NCBI GenBank assembly: GCA_937891125.1
Contig: CALAEZ010000101.1
Location: 1 to 13,348, forward strand
Direction: 5' to 3'
Length of the DNA: 13,348 bases
Origin: an uncultured Treponema sp.
Lineage (GTDB): Bacteria > Spirochaetota > Spirochaetia > Treponematales > Treponemataceae
Each line of letters starts with the position of its first letter. The stretch's first letter is position 1. Below, one piece after another: positions 1 to 7,492 of the stretch. The position numbers and the translations under genes are program-made. Under the pieces are notes generated by a model that was not told the DNA's origin, made no database searches, and saw nothing but the letters and a program-made list of their open reading frames with translations.

Positions 1-13
1 ATGAGCCAAACCG

Positions 14-34
14 CTTAGGGGCTTCGCCCCTAAG
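14..34. repeat. Perfect GC-rich hairpin downstream of dapA
   Basis: A nine-base stem (CTTAGGGGC / GCCCCTAAG) closes a three-base loop. It lies about 40 bases past the dapA stop, so it could end dapA transcription on the minus strand. No run of T follows it there, which argues against a classic intrinsic terminator. Compact palindromes of this kind are often dispersed intergenic repeats, and its place at the very edge of the window fits a repeat that stopped assembly. No second copy is visible in this window, so the repeat label is an inference. Confidence 0.5.
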
Positions 35-74
35 AACCCGCATTGGTCTAAAAAGCAGGCATTTGTTCTCATTA

Positions 75-980
75 TTACAGCCCGCACTGGGCGAGCGCGT
101 CCTTGATTACTTTCTTTGCTTCGTCGTGAACTTCCACCAGCGGAAGGCGGAGGGCACCGGCAGGAAGCCCCTTAAAGTTCATGGCATACTTAATGCTTGT
201 CGGGTTTCCGTCCACGAAGGCAGCCTTGAAGAACGGAAGCAGGCGGTAGTGAAGCTCGCGCGCGCGAACCATGTCGCCCTTAAGGGCTGCCTGCGTCATT
301 TCCGTCACCTCTGCCGGAGCCAGATTTGACACGACCGACACAATGCCGTCGCCGCCGACAGCTACCAGCGGAAGCGTTAAGCCGTCATCGCCGCTTAATA
401 CTGCAAAGTCCGGCTTTTTTGCCTTAATCTGAGCAATAACCGCCATCATCTGGTTTATGTCGCCGCTTGCTTCCTTTACACCGACAATGTTCGGAAGGGA
501 AGCGATGCGCACGAGCGTCGGCGTTGTAATATTCTTTCCGGTGCGGCCTGCAATATTGTAGACGACAATCGGAATGCCGACCTTGCTTACCGCTTCAAAA
601 TGGCGGTAGATTCCTTCGTCGCTCGGCTTATTGTAGTACGGAGTGACGACAAGAGCTGCATCTGCCCCCATTTCTTTTGCGCGCGTACAGTAGCGCACTG
701 CATCTAATGTATTGTTTGAGCCAGCTCCGATAATCACCGGCACTTTTTTGTTTTTCTGTTTTTCCCAGTCGCGCACTTCTTTGATGACAATTTCAATCAT
801 CTTTGCTTCTTCATCTTCCGCCAGCGTTGGAGTTTCACCGGTTGTTCCAAGCGGAACTAAACCGTCGATTCCCTTTTCAAGCTGGAACAGTACGTTCTTG
901 CGGAAGCCTTCGTAATCCACCGAGCCGTCTGGATTCATCGGTGTGACCATTGCAGTAAATGCACCGCGCAATTGTAACAT
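75..980 (-). CDS. dapA: 4-hydroxy-tetrahydrodipicolinate synthase (DapA)
   Basis: Cytoplasmic aldolase-family TIM barrel that condenses pyruvate with aspartate semialdehyde, the first committed step to diaminopimelate and lysine. At 301 residues it has the usual family length. Family motifs are all present: GTTGE at 45-49 (the hydroxyl relay threonines are T46 and T47), TPYYNKPSDEG at 113-123 with the paired tyrosines, Y141 and R146 in YNIAGRTG, and the Schiff-base lysine K169 in GVKEASGD. GGDGIVSVVSN near 209-219 is the late conserved barrel segment. The ATG start has a good ribosome site, AGAGGTG at 985-991. Two stop codons follow in tandem (TAATAA). The gene stands alone downstream of the cyclase gene, with about 150 bases between them that hold its own promoter. 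Nothing in it looks damaged. Confidence 0.96.
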   Translation of the reverse strand: MLQLRGAFTAMVTPMNPDGSVDYEGFRKNVLFQLEKGIDGLVPLGTTGETPTLAEDEEAKMIEIVIKEVRDWEKQKNKKVPVIIGAGSNNTLDAVRYCTRAKEMGADAALVVTPYYNKPSDEGIYRHFEAVSKVGIPIVVYNIAGRTGKNITTPTLVRIASLPNIVGVKEASGDINQMMAVIAQIKAKKPDFAVLSGDDGLTLPLVAVGGDGIVSVVSNLAPAEVTEMTQAALKGDMVRARELHYRLLPFFKAAFVDGNPTSIKYAMNFKGLPAGALRLPLVEVHDEAKKVIKDALAQCGL

Positions 981-1037
981 ATTGCACCTCTAGGAATTTA
1001 TTTCGCCATACGGCACTTTGCCGCACAACGCTTGCAT

Positions 1038-1066
1038 ATACTAACTTTTTTCAGGGCATAAAGCAA
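1038..1066 (-). promoter_or_regulatory. Predicted dapA promoter
   Basis: On the minus strand, TTGCTT (1061-1066) and TAGTAT (1038-1043) are separated by exactly 17 bases. This would give a leader of about 50 bases before the dapA ATG, including the AGAGGTG ribosome site. A short hairpin (CGGCA / TGCCG) lies within the leader at about 1010-1025. Both hexamers are imperfect sigma-70 matches. Confidence 0.45.
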
Positions 1067-1132
1067 TATATAAGGCGCAATTTTATTGCAGAGACTTTAG
1101 TAGGAATAAAGATGAATAAAATGTAGTCGCGC

Positions 1133-2191
1133 TCACTTCACTGGCTGCAAAGGCTCATCCGGCGTACTTTTCACAACGCAGTTTTTTCCGTTCCGTTTGC
1201 CGTAATACAGCCTGTCATCTGCCGTGCGGACGACAGCCTCATACGTGCCGAAGTCCGTGCCGGTGCACATGCCAACAGTCAGCGTCACGTTTATGCGCTT
1301 TGCATCAAACACAAAGGTTGAAGAGCTTATTTTCCGGCACAATTCGGTTAGATAGGCGTATGCAGCGCTTTCATCAGTCTGCGGCATAAAGAGGATGAAC
1401 TCTTCTCCGCCCCACCTGACTGCAATATATTCATTGTACGGACAGTCTCCTATAATGTGGCTCACTTCCTTAAGCACATAGTCGCCCGCCTGATGTCCGT
1501 AAGAATCATTTATCTTCTTAAAATCATCGATGTCAAACAGCGCAATGGTATACTCGCTTTCGTCTTCAGCTTTATGCCGCTTCATGATGTATTCAAAAAA
1601 ACGACGGTTAAAAAGCCCGGTCAGTAAGTCGTGGTTGCTTGTATAGGCAAGCTTTTCGTTTGCACGGTTCAATTCAAAAAAATATAGCGTTGAAACATAA
1701 AACAGCGTAAAAAGCGTAATGCCCAGGTTCAGGAATCCGATTTTGTATTTATATGGCTCAGAAACAGCCCTGAACTGCGGAAAGAGCGCATGCTGCTTTG
1801 CCTGCACATAAAAAATCCCAATGGCAAAAACAACGCCGATGCCCTGAAAAAAGAATTTCCGCCGCTTATTTGCAGGCAGCAAATACATAATCACCGAAAT
1901 CATGCCGATAACAAAGAAAATGTATGAAAAAAGCCCGCCGACGAACAGCTCGCTTAAAAATGAAAACACAAGAATCTCTAGGTACGTAAAGATGATGTAA
2001 AACTCGCTGTATTTTCTTAAGAGAAGCACGACAGTTGCATAGTAAAGCGTGCTGGCACAATTCAAAACGACAAGCGGCATGCAGCCGATTGCAAGAAACA
2101 GGGCGACGTTAAAGGCATGAACGAAAAGGCACACCACTAAAAAAACAAATGCCTTTTTTTCAGAAAGATAGGTTAAGATTTTTCCTGTCAT
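1133..2191 (-). CDS. Membrane diguanylate cyclase (six-TM plus GGDEF domain)
   Basis: Predicted inner-membrane enzyme making cyclic di-GMP from two GTP. With the ATG at 2191 the protein has 352 residues. About six hydrophobic segments fill residues 14-174 (roughly 14-34, 38-58, 64-84, 89-105, 113-131, 151-174) and probably form a sensor with no recognisable named domain. A short linker leads to the GGDEF domain (about 186-340). It begins at NHDLLTGLFNRR, carries the metal-binding DIDDFKKIND (D220 onward), and has an intact GGEEF active loop at 261-265. The usual inhibitory RxxD motif, nine residues before the loop, is absent: the positions hold Y and Y. The frame stays open upstream to a GTG at 2239, but the ATG starts just before the first membrane helix and is preferred. 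There is no Shine-Dalgarno sequence. The -10-like TACAGT ends six bases before the ATG. The ligand sensed and the process controlled are unknown. Confidence 0.9.
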   Translation of the reverse strand: MTGKILTYLSEKKAFVFLVVCLFVHAFNVALFLAIGCMPLVVLNCASTLYYATVVLLLRKYSEFYIIFTYLEILVFSFLSELFVGGLFSYIFFVIGMISVIMYLLPANKRRKFFFQGIGVVFAIGIFYVQAKQHALFPQFRAVSEPYKYKIGFLNLGITLFTLFYVSTLYFFELNRANEKLAYTSNHDLLTGLFNRRFFEYIMKRHKAEDESEYTIALFDIDDFKKINDSYGHQAGDYVLKEVSHIIGDCPYNEYIAVRWGGEEFILFMPQTDESAAYAYLTELCRKISSSTFVFDAKRINVTLTVGMCTGTDFGTYEAVVRTADDRLYYGKRNGKNCVVKSTPDEPLQPVK

Positions 2192-2272
2192 AGACAGACT
2201 GTAGCATAAAAATGGCGGAACTGCTAGTAACGGGCACAAGGCAAATCTGTCACGTCATTCTCTTATTTTTTC

Positions 2273-2301
2273 TTGTCATTGCATACATTTTTCGCTACTC
2301 T
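2273..2301 (+). promoter_or_regulatory. Predicted galE promoter
   Basis: TTGTCA (2273-2278) and TACTCT (2296-2301) are separated by 17 bases, placing transcription start near 2308 and leaving room for the ribosome site at 2323. It lies in the divergent spacer shared with the cyclase gene. Confidence 0.45.
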
Positions 2302-2322
2302 AACAGCAGACCTATCTTTTTT

Positions 2323-2330
2323 GGGGGAGA
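2323..2330 (+). promoter_or_regulatory. galE ribosome binding site
   Basis: GGGGGAGA followed by an A-rich spacer of eight bases leads to the ATG at 2339. This decides the start: the frame is open further upstream, but the upstream residues are not part of the Rossmann fold and have no ribosome site. Confidence 0.75.
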
Positions 2331-2338
2331 AAAAAAAC

Positions 2339-3301
2339 ATGAACGTATTAGTAATTGGCGGAGCTGGCTACATCGGAAGCCACGTGGTAAAAGAACTTAT
2401 GACAAACGGACACAAGGTAACCGTGTTCGATAATCTTTCAAGCGGATTACGCGAAAATCTTTTTAAGGAAAACGACTTTATTTACGGAAACATTCTGCTT
2501 GAGCGCGACTTAGACGCAGCCTTTGCTCGCGGATTTGACGCATTCGTGCATCTTGCGGCATTTAAGGCAGCCGGCGAGAGCATGGTTGAGCCGGAAAAAT
2601 ATTCTATCAATAACATTACTGGCACGCTCAACATTATGAACGCTGCCGTTAAGCACAACTGTAAGATTATGATTTTTTCTTCAAGCGCGGCAACTTTTGG
2701 CGAACCGCAGTATCTGCCGATGGACGAAAATCACCCGCAAAAGCCGATTAACTACTACGGCTTTACCAAGCTTGAAATTGAACGCTTTATGGAATGGTAC
2801 GACCAGTTGCGCGGTCTTAAATTTGCCGCACTGCGCTACTTTAATGCCGCAGGCTACGACCCGGAAGGCGTAATTACCGGCTTAGAGCAGAAGCCGGAAA
2901 ATCTTTTGCCGCGCGTTATGGAAGCGGCACTTGGCCAGCGCAAGCTTAAAATCTTCGGTACTGACTACGACACGCGCGACGGCACCTGTATCCGCGACTA
3001 CATTCACGTAACCGACCTTGCCCGCGCACACGTTATGGCTCTTGACTACATTGCCAAGAACGGAAAATCGCTTAAGCTGAATCTGGGAACAGAAAAAGGC
3101 ACGACGGTAAAAGAGATTATCGACGCTGCAAGAAAGATTACCGGTAAGCCGATTCCCGCAGAAGAAGCTCCGCGCCGCCCGGGCGACCCTGCAAGCCTGT
3201 ATGCAAAATACGACCTTGCAAAAGAAGTGCTCGGCTGGGAGCCGAAATACAGCGACGTTGAAACGCTTGTAAAGACCACGTGGGCGGCTTACACAAAATA
3301 G
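2339..3301 (+). CDS. galE: UDP-glucose 4-epimerase (GalE)
   Basis: NAD-dependent cytoplasmic epimerase of the extended short-chain dehydrogenase family, interconverting UDP-glucose and UDP-galactose (possibly also the N-acetyl forms). It supplies sugars for surface glycans. The protein has 320 residues, slightly under the usual 330-340. The NAD-binding glycine motif GGAGYIG spans 7-13. FSSSAATFGEP at 113-123 holds the catalytic serine region. The catalytic pair is Y140 and K144 in YYGFTK. CIRDYIHVTDLA at 217-228 is the classic GalE signature, and RRPGDPASLYA near 279-289 is the conserved nucleotide-sugar segment. The start follows a strong ribosome site. Base composition resembles the neighbours. 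Substrate breadth cannot be read from the sequence, so a UDP-N-acetylglucosamine 4-epimerase role remains open. Confidence 0.94.
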   Translation: MNVLVIGGAGYIGSHVVKELMTNGHKVTVFDNLSSGLRENLFKENDFIYGNILLERDLDAAFARGFDAFVHLAAFKAAGESMVEPEKYSINNITGTLNIMNAAVKHNCKIMIFSSSAATFGEPQYLPMDENHPQKPINYYGFTKLEIERFMEWYDQLRGLKFAALRYFNAAGYDPEGVITGLEQKPENLLPRVMEAALGQRKLKIFGTDYDTRDGTCIRDYIHVTDLARAHVMALDYIAKNGKSLKLNLGTEKGTTVKEIIDAARKITGKPIPAEEAPRRPGDPASLYAKYDLAKEVLGWEPKYSDVETLVKTTWAAYTK

Positions 3302-3331
3302 GCTGCGACACGGATTTTTGCGCTGATGCTT

Positions 3332-3420
3332 TGAGCGGATTTTATCAAATGCGCTCAGGCACCTGCCGCACGTGCAGAATAACGCACCTGCGGTAATCAC
3401 TGCGCTTTGCTAAAAGCGCA
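3332..3420. other. Three consecutive stem-loops between galE and dacA
   Basis: The 162-base spacer after galE holds three inverted repeats in a row. They are TGAGCG/CGCTCA at 3332-3357 (14-base loop), CCGCACGTGC/GCACCTGCGG at 3366-3393 (nine of ten pairs, eight-base loop), and TGCGCTTT/AAAGCGCA at 3401-3420 (perfect eight-base stem, four-base loop). None is followed at once by a T run, although seven T's occur at 3436-3442. They may end galE mRNA or shape a processed RNA. The last ends nine bases before the dacA -35 box, so it could also be a protein-binding site. Confidence 0.5.
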
Positions 3421-3428
3421 CATGTACA

Positions 3429-3457
3429 TTGACGCTTTTTTTAGGATAGCTTAAACT
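3429..3457 (+). promoter_or_regulatory. Predicted dacA promoter, probably leaderless
   Basis: TTGACG (3429-3434) and TAAACT (3452-3457) are separated by exactly 17 bases. Only six bases (CCCCGT) lie between the -10 box and the ATG at 3464, and there is no Shine-Dalgarno sequence, so the RNA would start at or within a base or two of the A of the start codon. Confidence 0.6.
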
Positions 3458-3463
3458 CCCCGT

Positions 3464-4882
3464 ATGAAAAATCTTACAGCACGCTTTACGGCGCTTCCTC
3501 GAAAAACCAAGCTTACCATCTACCTAGCACTTATCATTTTTATTGCACTCATCTGCCTGGTCGCCAGCTACAGCCAGTACCTGCGCGGATTTAAGACGCC
3601 GAATGCAGCACCCGCGGCAAGCGCGCAAGAACAGCTTTTTCTTGTTGACTACCTCAACAAAACCTACCCTGAGCAGCGCTTAGGAATCCTAAAGCCGCTT
3701 CCCTACCCTGTCGTCAGTGCAGACCTGAACGTGTATGCAGGCGCTGCCATTCTGCTCGATGCGGCTAACGGCTGTGTTATCTACGAAAAAAATGCTGACG
3801 ACATCATTCCGCCTGCAAGCATTACCAAGCTGTTTGTCATGTACATTGTCTTTCAGGAAATTGCCGCGGGGCATGTTACGCTCGACGATGTGGTGCCGCT
3901 TCCAGAGCGCAGCTGGGCAATCAACATGCCGCGTGACGCATCACTCATGTTTTTAGGACAGGGGCAGACGGTAACACTTCGCGAGCTCTTAACCGGGCTT
4001 TCTGTTGCAAGTGGAAACGACGCCGCGCTTGCCGTTGCCGCCTACATTTCCGGCAGCACCGATGCCTTTGTTGCACGCATGAACGAGGAGGCGCAAAATT
4101 TAGGCCTTACCCACACGCATTTTGAAGAGCCGAGCGGCTACAGCGAAAAAAATCTGACAACGCCGCGCGAGCTTGCAACCTTTGCCCGCATCTACATACA
4201 ACGCTATCCTGAGGCGCTCGAGCTGTTTCATGCACAGCGCGAAATTCGCTATCCGCTTGCCGCAAACCTAGCTCCCTGGGAAAAGGACAAGGGAGATTCT
4301 GCTGCCGTGCGCCAGTTTAACACCAACGGCTTACTACGCACACTCGAAGGCTGCGACGGCTTAAAAACAGGCTTTATTTACGAAAGTGGCTTTAATCTGG
4401 CGCTGACCGCAAAGCGAAACGGCGTGCGCTTTATTTCGGTTACCATGCGCGGGCCCGGCGCTGCCACGGCAGGCAAAAATTTCCGCGAGGTTGACGGCAC
4501 CACCATTATGGAGTGGGCGTTTGCGCGCTTTGCAGACTATGCGCCACAGGGGAAAATCGCCTCGTCATATCCAGTTGCTGTTATCAAGGCAAAAGCTCAG
4601 TTTGTGCGCCTGGTGCCGGCATGGGTGAACACGCTTACCGTGCCGCACCTGCAGGGGGAAACACCGCAGGCGGACGCAGAGGCAGTGCGGGCAATTGTTT
4701 CGATTCCCGCCTATCTTTCGGGAGCGGTGCAAGCAGGCGCTCCGTACGGCGAAATCCGCTACCAGCTTGGAGAGACGGTGCTTGAAACGGTGCCGCTTGT
4801 AGCTGACCACAGCATAGCTGAGGCACGCTGCATCGGAAAGCTGTTTGGCGCGTTAGCAGAGCACCGCCTTAAAAAGCGCTAA
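3464..4882 (+). CDS. dacA: D-alanyl-D-alanine carboxypeptidase (PBP5/DacA type)
   Basis: Periplasmic serine carboxypeptidase that removes the terminal D-alanine from peptidoglycan stem peptides, limiting cross-linking. The 472-residue protein has a single N-terminal membrane segment (about 17-36) after a basic start, then the peptidase S11 domain (about 85-350). All three active-site motifs are intact: SITK at 119-122 with the nucleophile S119, SGN at 183-185, and KTG at 301-303. Residues about 370-455 match the beta-rich PBP5 C-terminal domain. The N-terminal segment may be an uncleaved anchor rather than a signal peptide, since no clear cleavage site follows it and no obvious long C-terminal amphipathic helix is seen. 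The gene is monocistronic and converges with the propeller/NodB gene, 26 bases apart, with no clear terminator between them. Confidence 0.93.
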   Translation: MKNLTARFTALPRKTKLTIYLALIIFIALICLVASYSQYLRGFKTPNAAPAASAQEQLFLVDYLNKTYPEQRLGILKPLPYPVVSADLNVYAGAAILLDAANGCVIYEKNADDIIPPASITKLFVMYIVFQEIAAGHVTLDDVVPLPERSWAINMPRDASLMFLGQGQTVTLRELLTGLSVASGNDAALAVAAYISGSTDAFVARMNEEAQNLGLTHTHFEEPSGYSEKNLTTPRELATFARIYIQRYPEALELFHAQREIRYPLAANLAPWEKDKGDSAAVRQFNTNGLLRTLEGCDGLKTGFIYESGFNLALTAKRNGVRFISVTMRGPGAATAGKNFREVDGTTIMEWAFARFADYAPQGKIASSYPVAVIKAKAQFVRLVPAWVNTLTVPHLQGETPQADAEAVRAIVSIPAYLSGAVQAGAPYGEIRYQLGETVLETVPLVADHSIAEARCIGKLFGALAEHRLKKR

Positions 4883-4908
4883 CCGCTGCGGCGGCGACCG
4901 CACGCCAG

Positions 4909-7218
4909 CTACAGCAGCGACCGAAGCGGCACTAGCTCAAAGCCTGCATCTAGCAGCGAGCCAATAAGCAAATCAAGCTTTTCATACAAAAAGTCGCCCC
5001 GGCTGCCGGCAGTAATACCGGTAGACACAGGCAGCATGAAGCCGTCCTGCACGGTCGCAAGGTAATACGAAATAATCTGAGAGGCGGTAAAATACTGCAC
5101 ACCTGCCGTCCGCAGAGCATGCAGAGAATCTTCAAAAGTAACGGTATCTAAGCTCAGCTTTCCTGCGTCAATGTAGCGGTAGCCAGCCTTTTCGCCGGCA
5201 GCCTTTATCGCTTTTGTTGCTTTATAAAACGGCGCATGCCAGTAGAGCGAAAGCTCGCTTCCAGTCGTCGTATAAAACTCATCTTCATTGCGGGCAAGTC
5301 CGCGCTTTATAAAATCATCGTCAACGACAAAATCCTTACCCGTAAGATCGGCGGCAGTAAAGAAAAGCGAAGCACATTCATAGCCGCTTGCGACAATCTG
5401 CCGCGTTTCGTCAGGGTAGCGGCGGATAAACTCGCCGTTCAGAAAGAACGTGCCGTCAACGCGATACTCTTTCAGCACCGAAAGGATGCGCGCAAGTCCG
5501 TCTGCGCTGTCGACCGCGTCAAATAAAAGCGCAATGCGCTCACGTTTTTCCGCCTTTGCCGCCGTATCGGGAAACAGCGCTTTCGTGTCAACAGTGCCGG
5601 TCAGCGTGCGGATGTAGAGCGTATTGTCGTAACGCGGATTAGGCGTCGTGCCGACAAAAACGCGGTAGCGCCCGTTCTGCACTGTCGGCGCAGCGGCTGC
5701 CCGACCCGTGTCGTCAGAAAAGGCAAGCGACCACGTTCCGCGCGTCATGTCGTAATCATAAAACACGCCCGCTTTTACTGCATCCGCTGCACGGATAGCG
5801 CCGTCGCCATTCCAGAACACACGCGCGCCACTTGAAAGAAACAGCGTCTGCGTGCCGATGACGCCATCTCCGTCACCAGAAGCTGCGGTCGCCACAAGCG
5901 TCTGCACAGGTGTCATTGCCCAACGACGCACGGTTGACACTCCGCCGACAAAAAGCACATTATTTCCGCTCCAGATATATGAGATGGCGCGCTCGCCGTC
6001 TAAGCGCGCACGGTTTTTCCAGCTTGTAAGGTCATAGACAAACACGCTTTCGCCTGAAGAAAACGCAAGCTGCGTGCCATCGGGGCTCAAAACAGGATAA
6101 CCGGCGTCATCAATCAGCGAAAGCGGAGTCGGCGCGGCTCCTAGTCGGCTTACCGCGCTTTTGTGGCTGCCGTCATCAAGCGCAATTAAATCTGCCCACA
6201 GCACCGGCGCTTTTCCGCGCTGCCAGAACAGCTTAAAATCGACGACCGAGCCGCGCGTATCAGAAAACGGAAGCGCATACAGCACCGGCAGATACAGCTG
6301 ACCGTTTTTATCTGCAAGCTTGAGTGAATAGGCGCTAATCATCTTGTCTGACTGCACCACCACCAGCTCATTTCCCTCAGGGTTTACCCAAAAGCGATCC
6401 TTTAAGCTGTCGAATGCAAGCGGCAGGCGCCCGCAGACAATGCCGCTGCCAACCATGGGTGCATACAGCCCGCGCGTAAAAAGCTCGTTTGCGTTGATTT
6501 TGTACACAACGTCGCGGTCAATATAAAAAAGCATTTTGTCGCCAGCCCAGCACAACGCCTGAATCGCTCCCTTACCGATTTTGCGGTACTCTTCGGTCAT
6601 CTGCACCTGCTGGAACGCAGCCTTCGGGTCACAAAAGTAGAGTACGCCTGCCTTTTCGTAGGCTACCGTTGAGCTGTCGGGCGACCACAGCACGGGCACC
6701 TGCTCGTAGGAAAAATCGGCGCGGCTGTCGAGCACCTTTTCGCTGAGCGTTGCGGTATTTTTTAAGATAAGCTCGCCGTTTGCAAACGTGGTTTTGCGTA
6801 CATAGCAAATCCACTTGCCGTCGGGGCTCACTGCCTGCGGCTCAAGGCGAACTGCGTCTGCAGGAACCGTGTCGGTGCGGCTTAGCCAGGCAAGGCTTGC
6901 GTCATTTACTGAATAGCGCGCCGTGCCGTAGCGGTTACGAATCTGCAGCACCCCACCGCCTGCTAACAGCTCCATTTTTTCAGGATAGCAGGAAAGCAGC
7001 TTTGCGTGAGCGCCGCCGTTCGATTTTGCTGCATCGGCTAAAAACAGCGTGCGGTAGGCAGGGCTCCCGGGAATATCATGCTGCACGGTAAAGACAACAT
7101 GATTACGCGTATTGATGTCAGGATTTTCAAAGGAAACATGAGCAGAAAGAGGAATAAAAGCAGACAAGGCAGCAACAAGCGTCGCTGTTTTTTTTGCACA
7201 CCGGCGAATACTCGTCAC
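4909..7218 (-). CDS. Exported beta-propeller protein with degenerate NodB-like domain
   Basis: The 769-residue protein begins with a signal peptide (basic start, hydrophobic stretch about 12-26, ALSA / PLSAH region), so it should be periplasmic or surface exposed. Residues about 40-550 form a TolB/WD40-like propeller, with repeated blade signatures SPDGKWICYV (131-140), WSPDSSTVAYE (178-188) and LSPDGTQLAFS (377-387). Residues about 561-769 resemble the NodB polysaccharide deacetylase fold: LLFDAVDS (564-571) sits where TFDDG is expected, GTFFLNGEFIRRYP (589-602) matches the next conserved strand, and HAPFY (661-665) replaces RxPY. The metal ligands look lost: the second Asp is A568, and the two His positions are L618 and A622. 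It is therefore probably not an active deacetylase and may bind glycan or a protein partner. The GTG start overlaps the stop of the zinc-ribbon gene (GTGA), implying translational coupling. Confidence 0.8.
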   Translation of the reverse strand: MTSIRRCAKKTATLVAALSAFIPLSAHVSFENPDINTRNHVVFTVQHDIPGSPAYRTLFLADAAKSNGGAHAKLLSCYPEKMELLAGGGVLQIRNRYGTARYSVNDASLAWLSRTDTVPADAVRLEPQAVSPDGKWICYVRKTTFANGELILKNTATLSEKVLDSRADFSYEQVPVLWSPDSSTVAYEKAGVLYFCDPKAAFQQVQMTEEYRKIGKGAIQALCWAGDKMLFYIDRDVVYKINANELFTRGLYAPMVGSGIVCGRLPLAFDSLKDRFWVNPEGNELVVVQSDKMISAYSLKLADKNGQLYLPVLYALPFSDTRGSVVDFKLFWQRGKAPVLWADLIALDDGSHKSAVSRLGAAPTPLSLIDDAGYPVLSPDGTQLAFSSGESVFVYDLTSWKNRARLDGERAISYIWSGNNVLFVGGVSTVRRWAMTPVQTLVATAASGDGDGVIGTQTLFLSSGARVFWNGDGAIRAADAVKAGVFYDYDMTRGTWSLAFSDDTGRAAAAPTVQNGRYRVFVGTTPNPRYDNTLYIRTLTGTVDTKALFPDTAAKAEKRERIALLFDAVDSADGLARILSVLKEYRVDGTFFLNGEFIRRYPDETRQIVASGYECASLFFTAADLTGKDFVVDDDFIKRGLARNEDEFYTTTGSELSLYWHAPFYKATKAIKAAGEKAGYRYIDAGKLSLDTVTFEDSLHALRTAGVQYFTASQIISYYLATVQDGFMLPVSTGITAGSRGDFLYEKLDLLIGSLLDAGFELVPLRSLL

Positions 7219-7472
7219 TTATGCATCTCCGCGCTTAACACCAGCACATCTAAATCTTTTTCAAGCGCTGCAAGCTCTTCTTCAAGGCGGGCAAGCCGAC
7301 GCGAGCGGTCGTCAGCCTGTTTTACTTCAAGCTGATGAAACACATTTTCAAGCACCGTCTTGTCATCCTCCTGCAGGCGGGAAAGTCCGCACCACGGGCA
7401 GTAAATAAATTCGCTTTCGATTGTCCTGCCACACGAGCGGCACACGCATACAGACTTCATGAATCCTCCCAT
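7215..7472 (-). CDS. Small zinc-ribbon / coiled-coil protein
   Basis: An 85-residue protein of unknown function. Two CXXC pairs (C11/C14 and C25/C28, in CRSCG and CPWCG) form a zinc-ribbon near the N-terminus. The remainder (about 33-83) is charged and heptad-like, including RLARLEEELAALEKDL, and should form a helix or coiled coil, suggesting dimerisation or partner binding. There is no signal peptide or membrane segment, so it is cytoplasmic although both operon neighbours are exported. The ATG at 7472 is chosen because GGAGGTG lies six bases upstream. An ATG at 7460 (four residues shorter) also has GGGAGG, but only four bases away. It starts 20 bases after the LysM/M23 stop and overlaps the next gene by four bases, so it is firmly in the operon. 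Confidence 0.8.
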   Translation of the reverse strand: MGGFMKSVCVCRSCGRTIESEFIYCPWCGLSRLQEDDKTVLENVFHQLEVKQADDRSRRLARLEEELAALEKDLDVLVLSAEMHK

Positions 7473-7478
7473 ACAGCG

Positions 7479-7485
7479 CACCTCC
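7479..7485 (-). promoter_or_regulatory. Ribosome binding site of the zinc-ribbon gene
   Basis: GGAGGTG on the minus strand, six bases before the ATG at 7472. It is the longest anti-SD match in the window and favours 7472 over the in-frame GTG at 7481 and the ATG at 7460. Confidence 0.7.
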
Positions 7486-7492
7486 AGTCCGT

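Noticed and set aside
1077..1089. Terminator of the cyclase gene (GCAAT / ATTGC hairpin)
   Set aside because: A five-base AT-rich stem with no T run on the minus strand is too weak to call.
2273..2338. Longer N-terminus for GalE beginning upstream at 2273
   Set aside because: The added residues lie outside the Rossmann fold and cover the predicted promoter and ribosome site. The ATG at 2339 follows GGGGGAGA at good spacing.
4883..4908. Bidirectional terminator between dacA and the propeller gene
   Set aside because: The 26-base gap is GC-rich but shows no stem of useful length with a T run on either strand.
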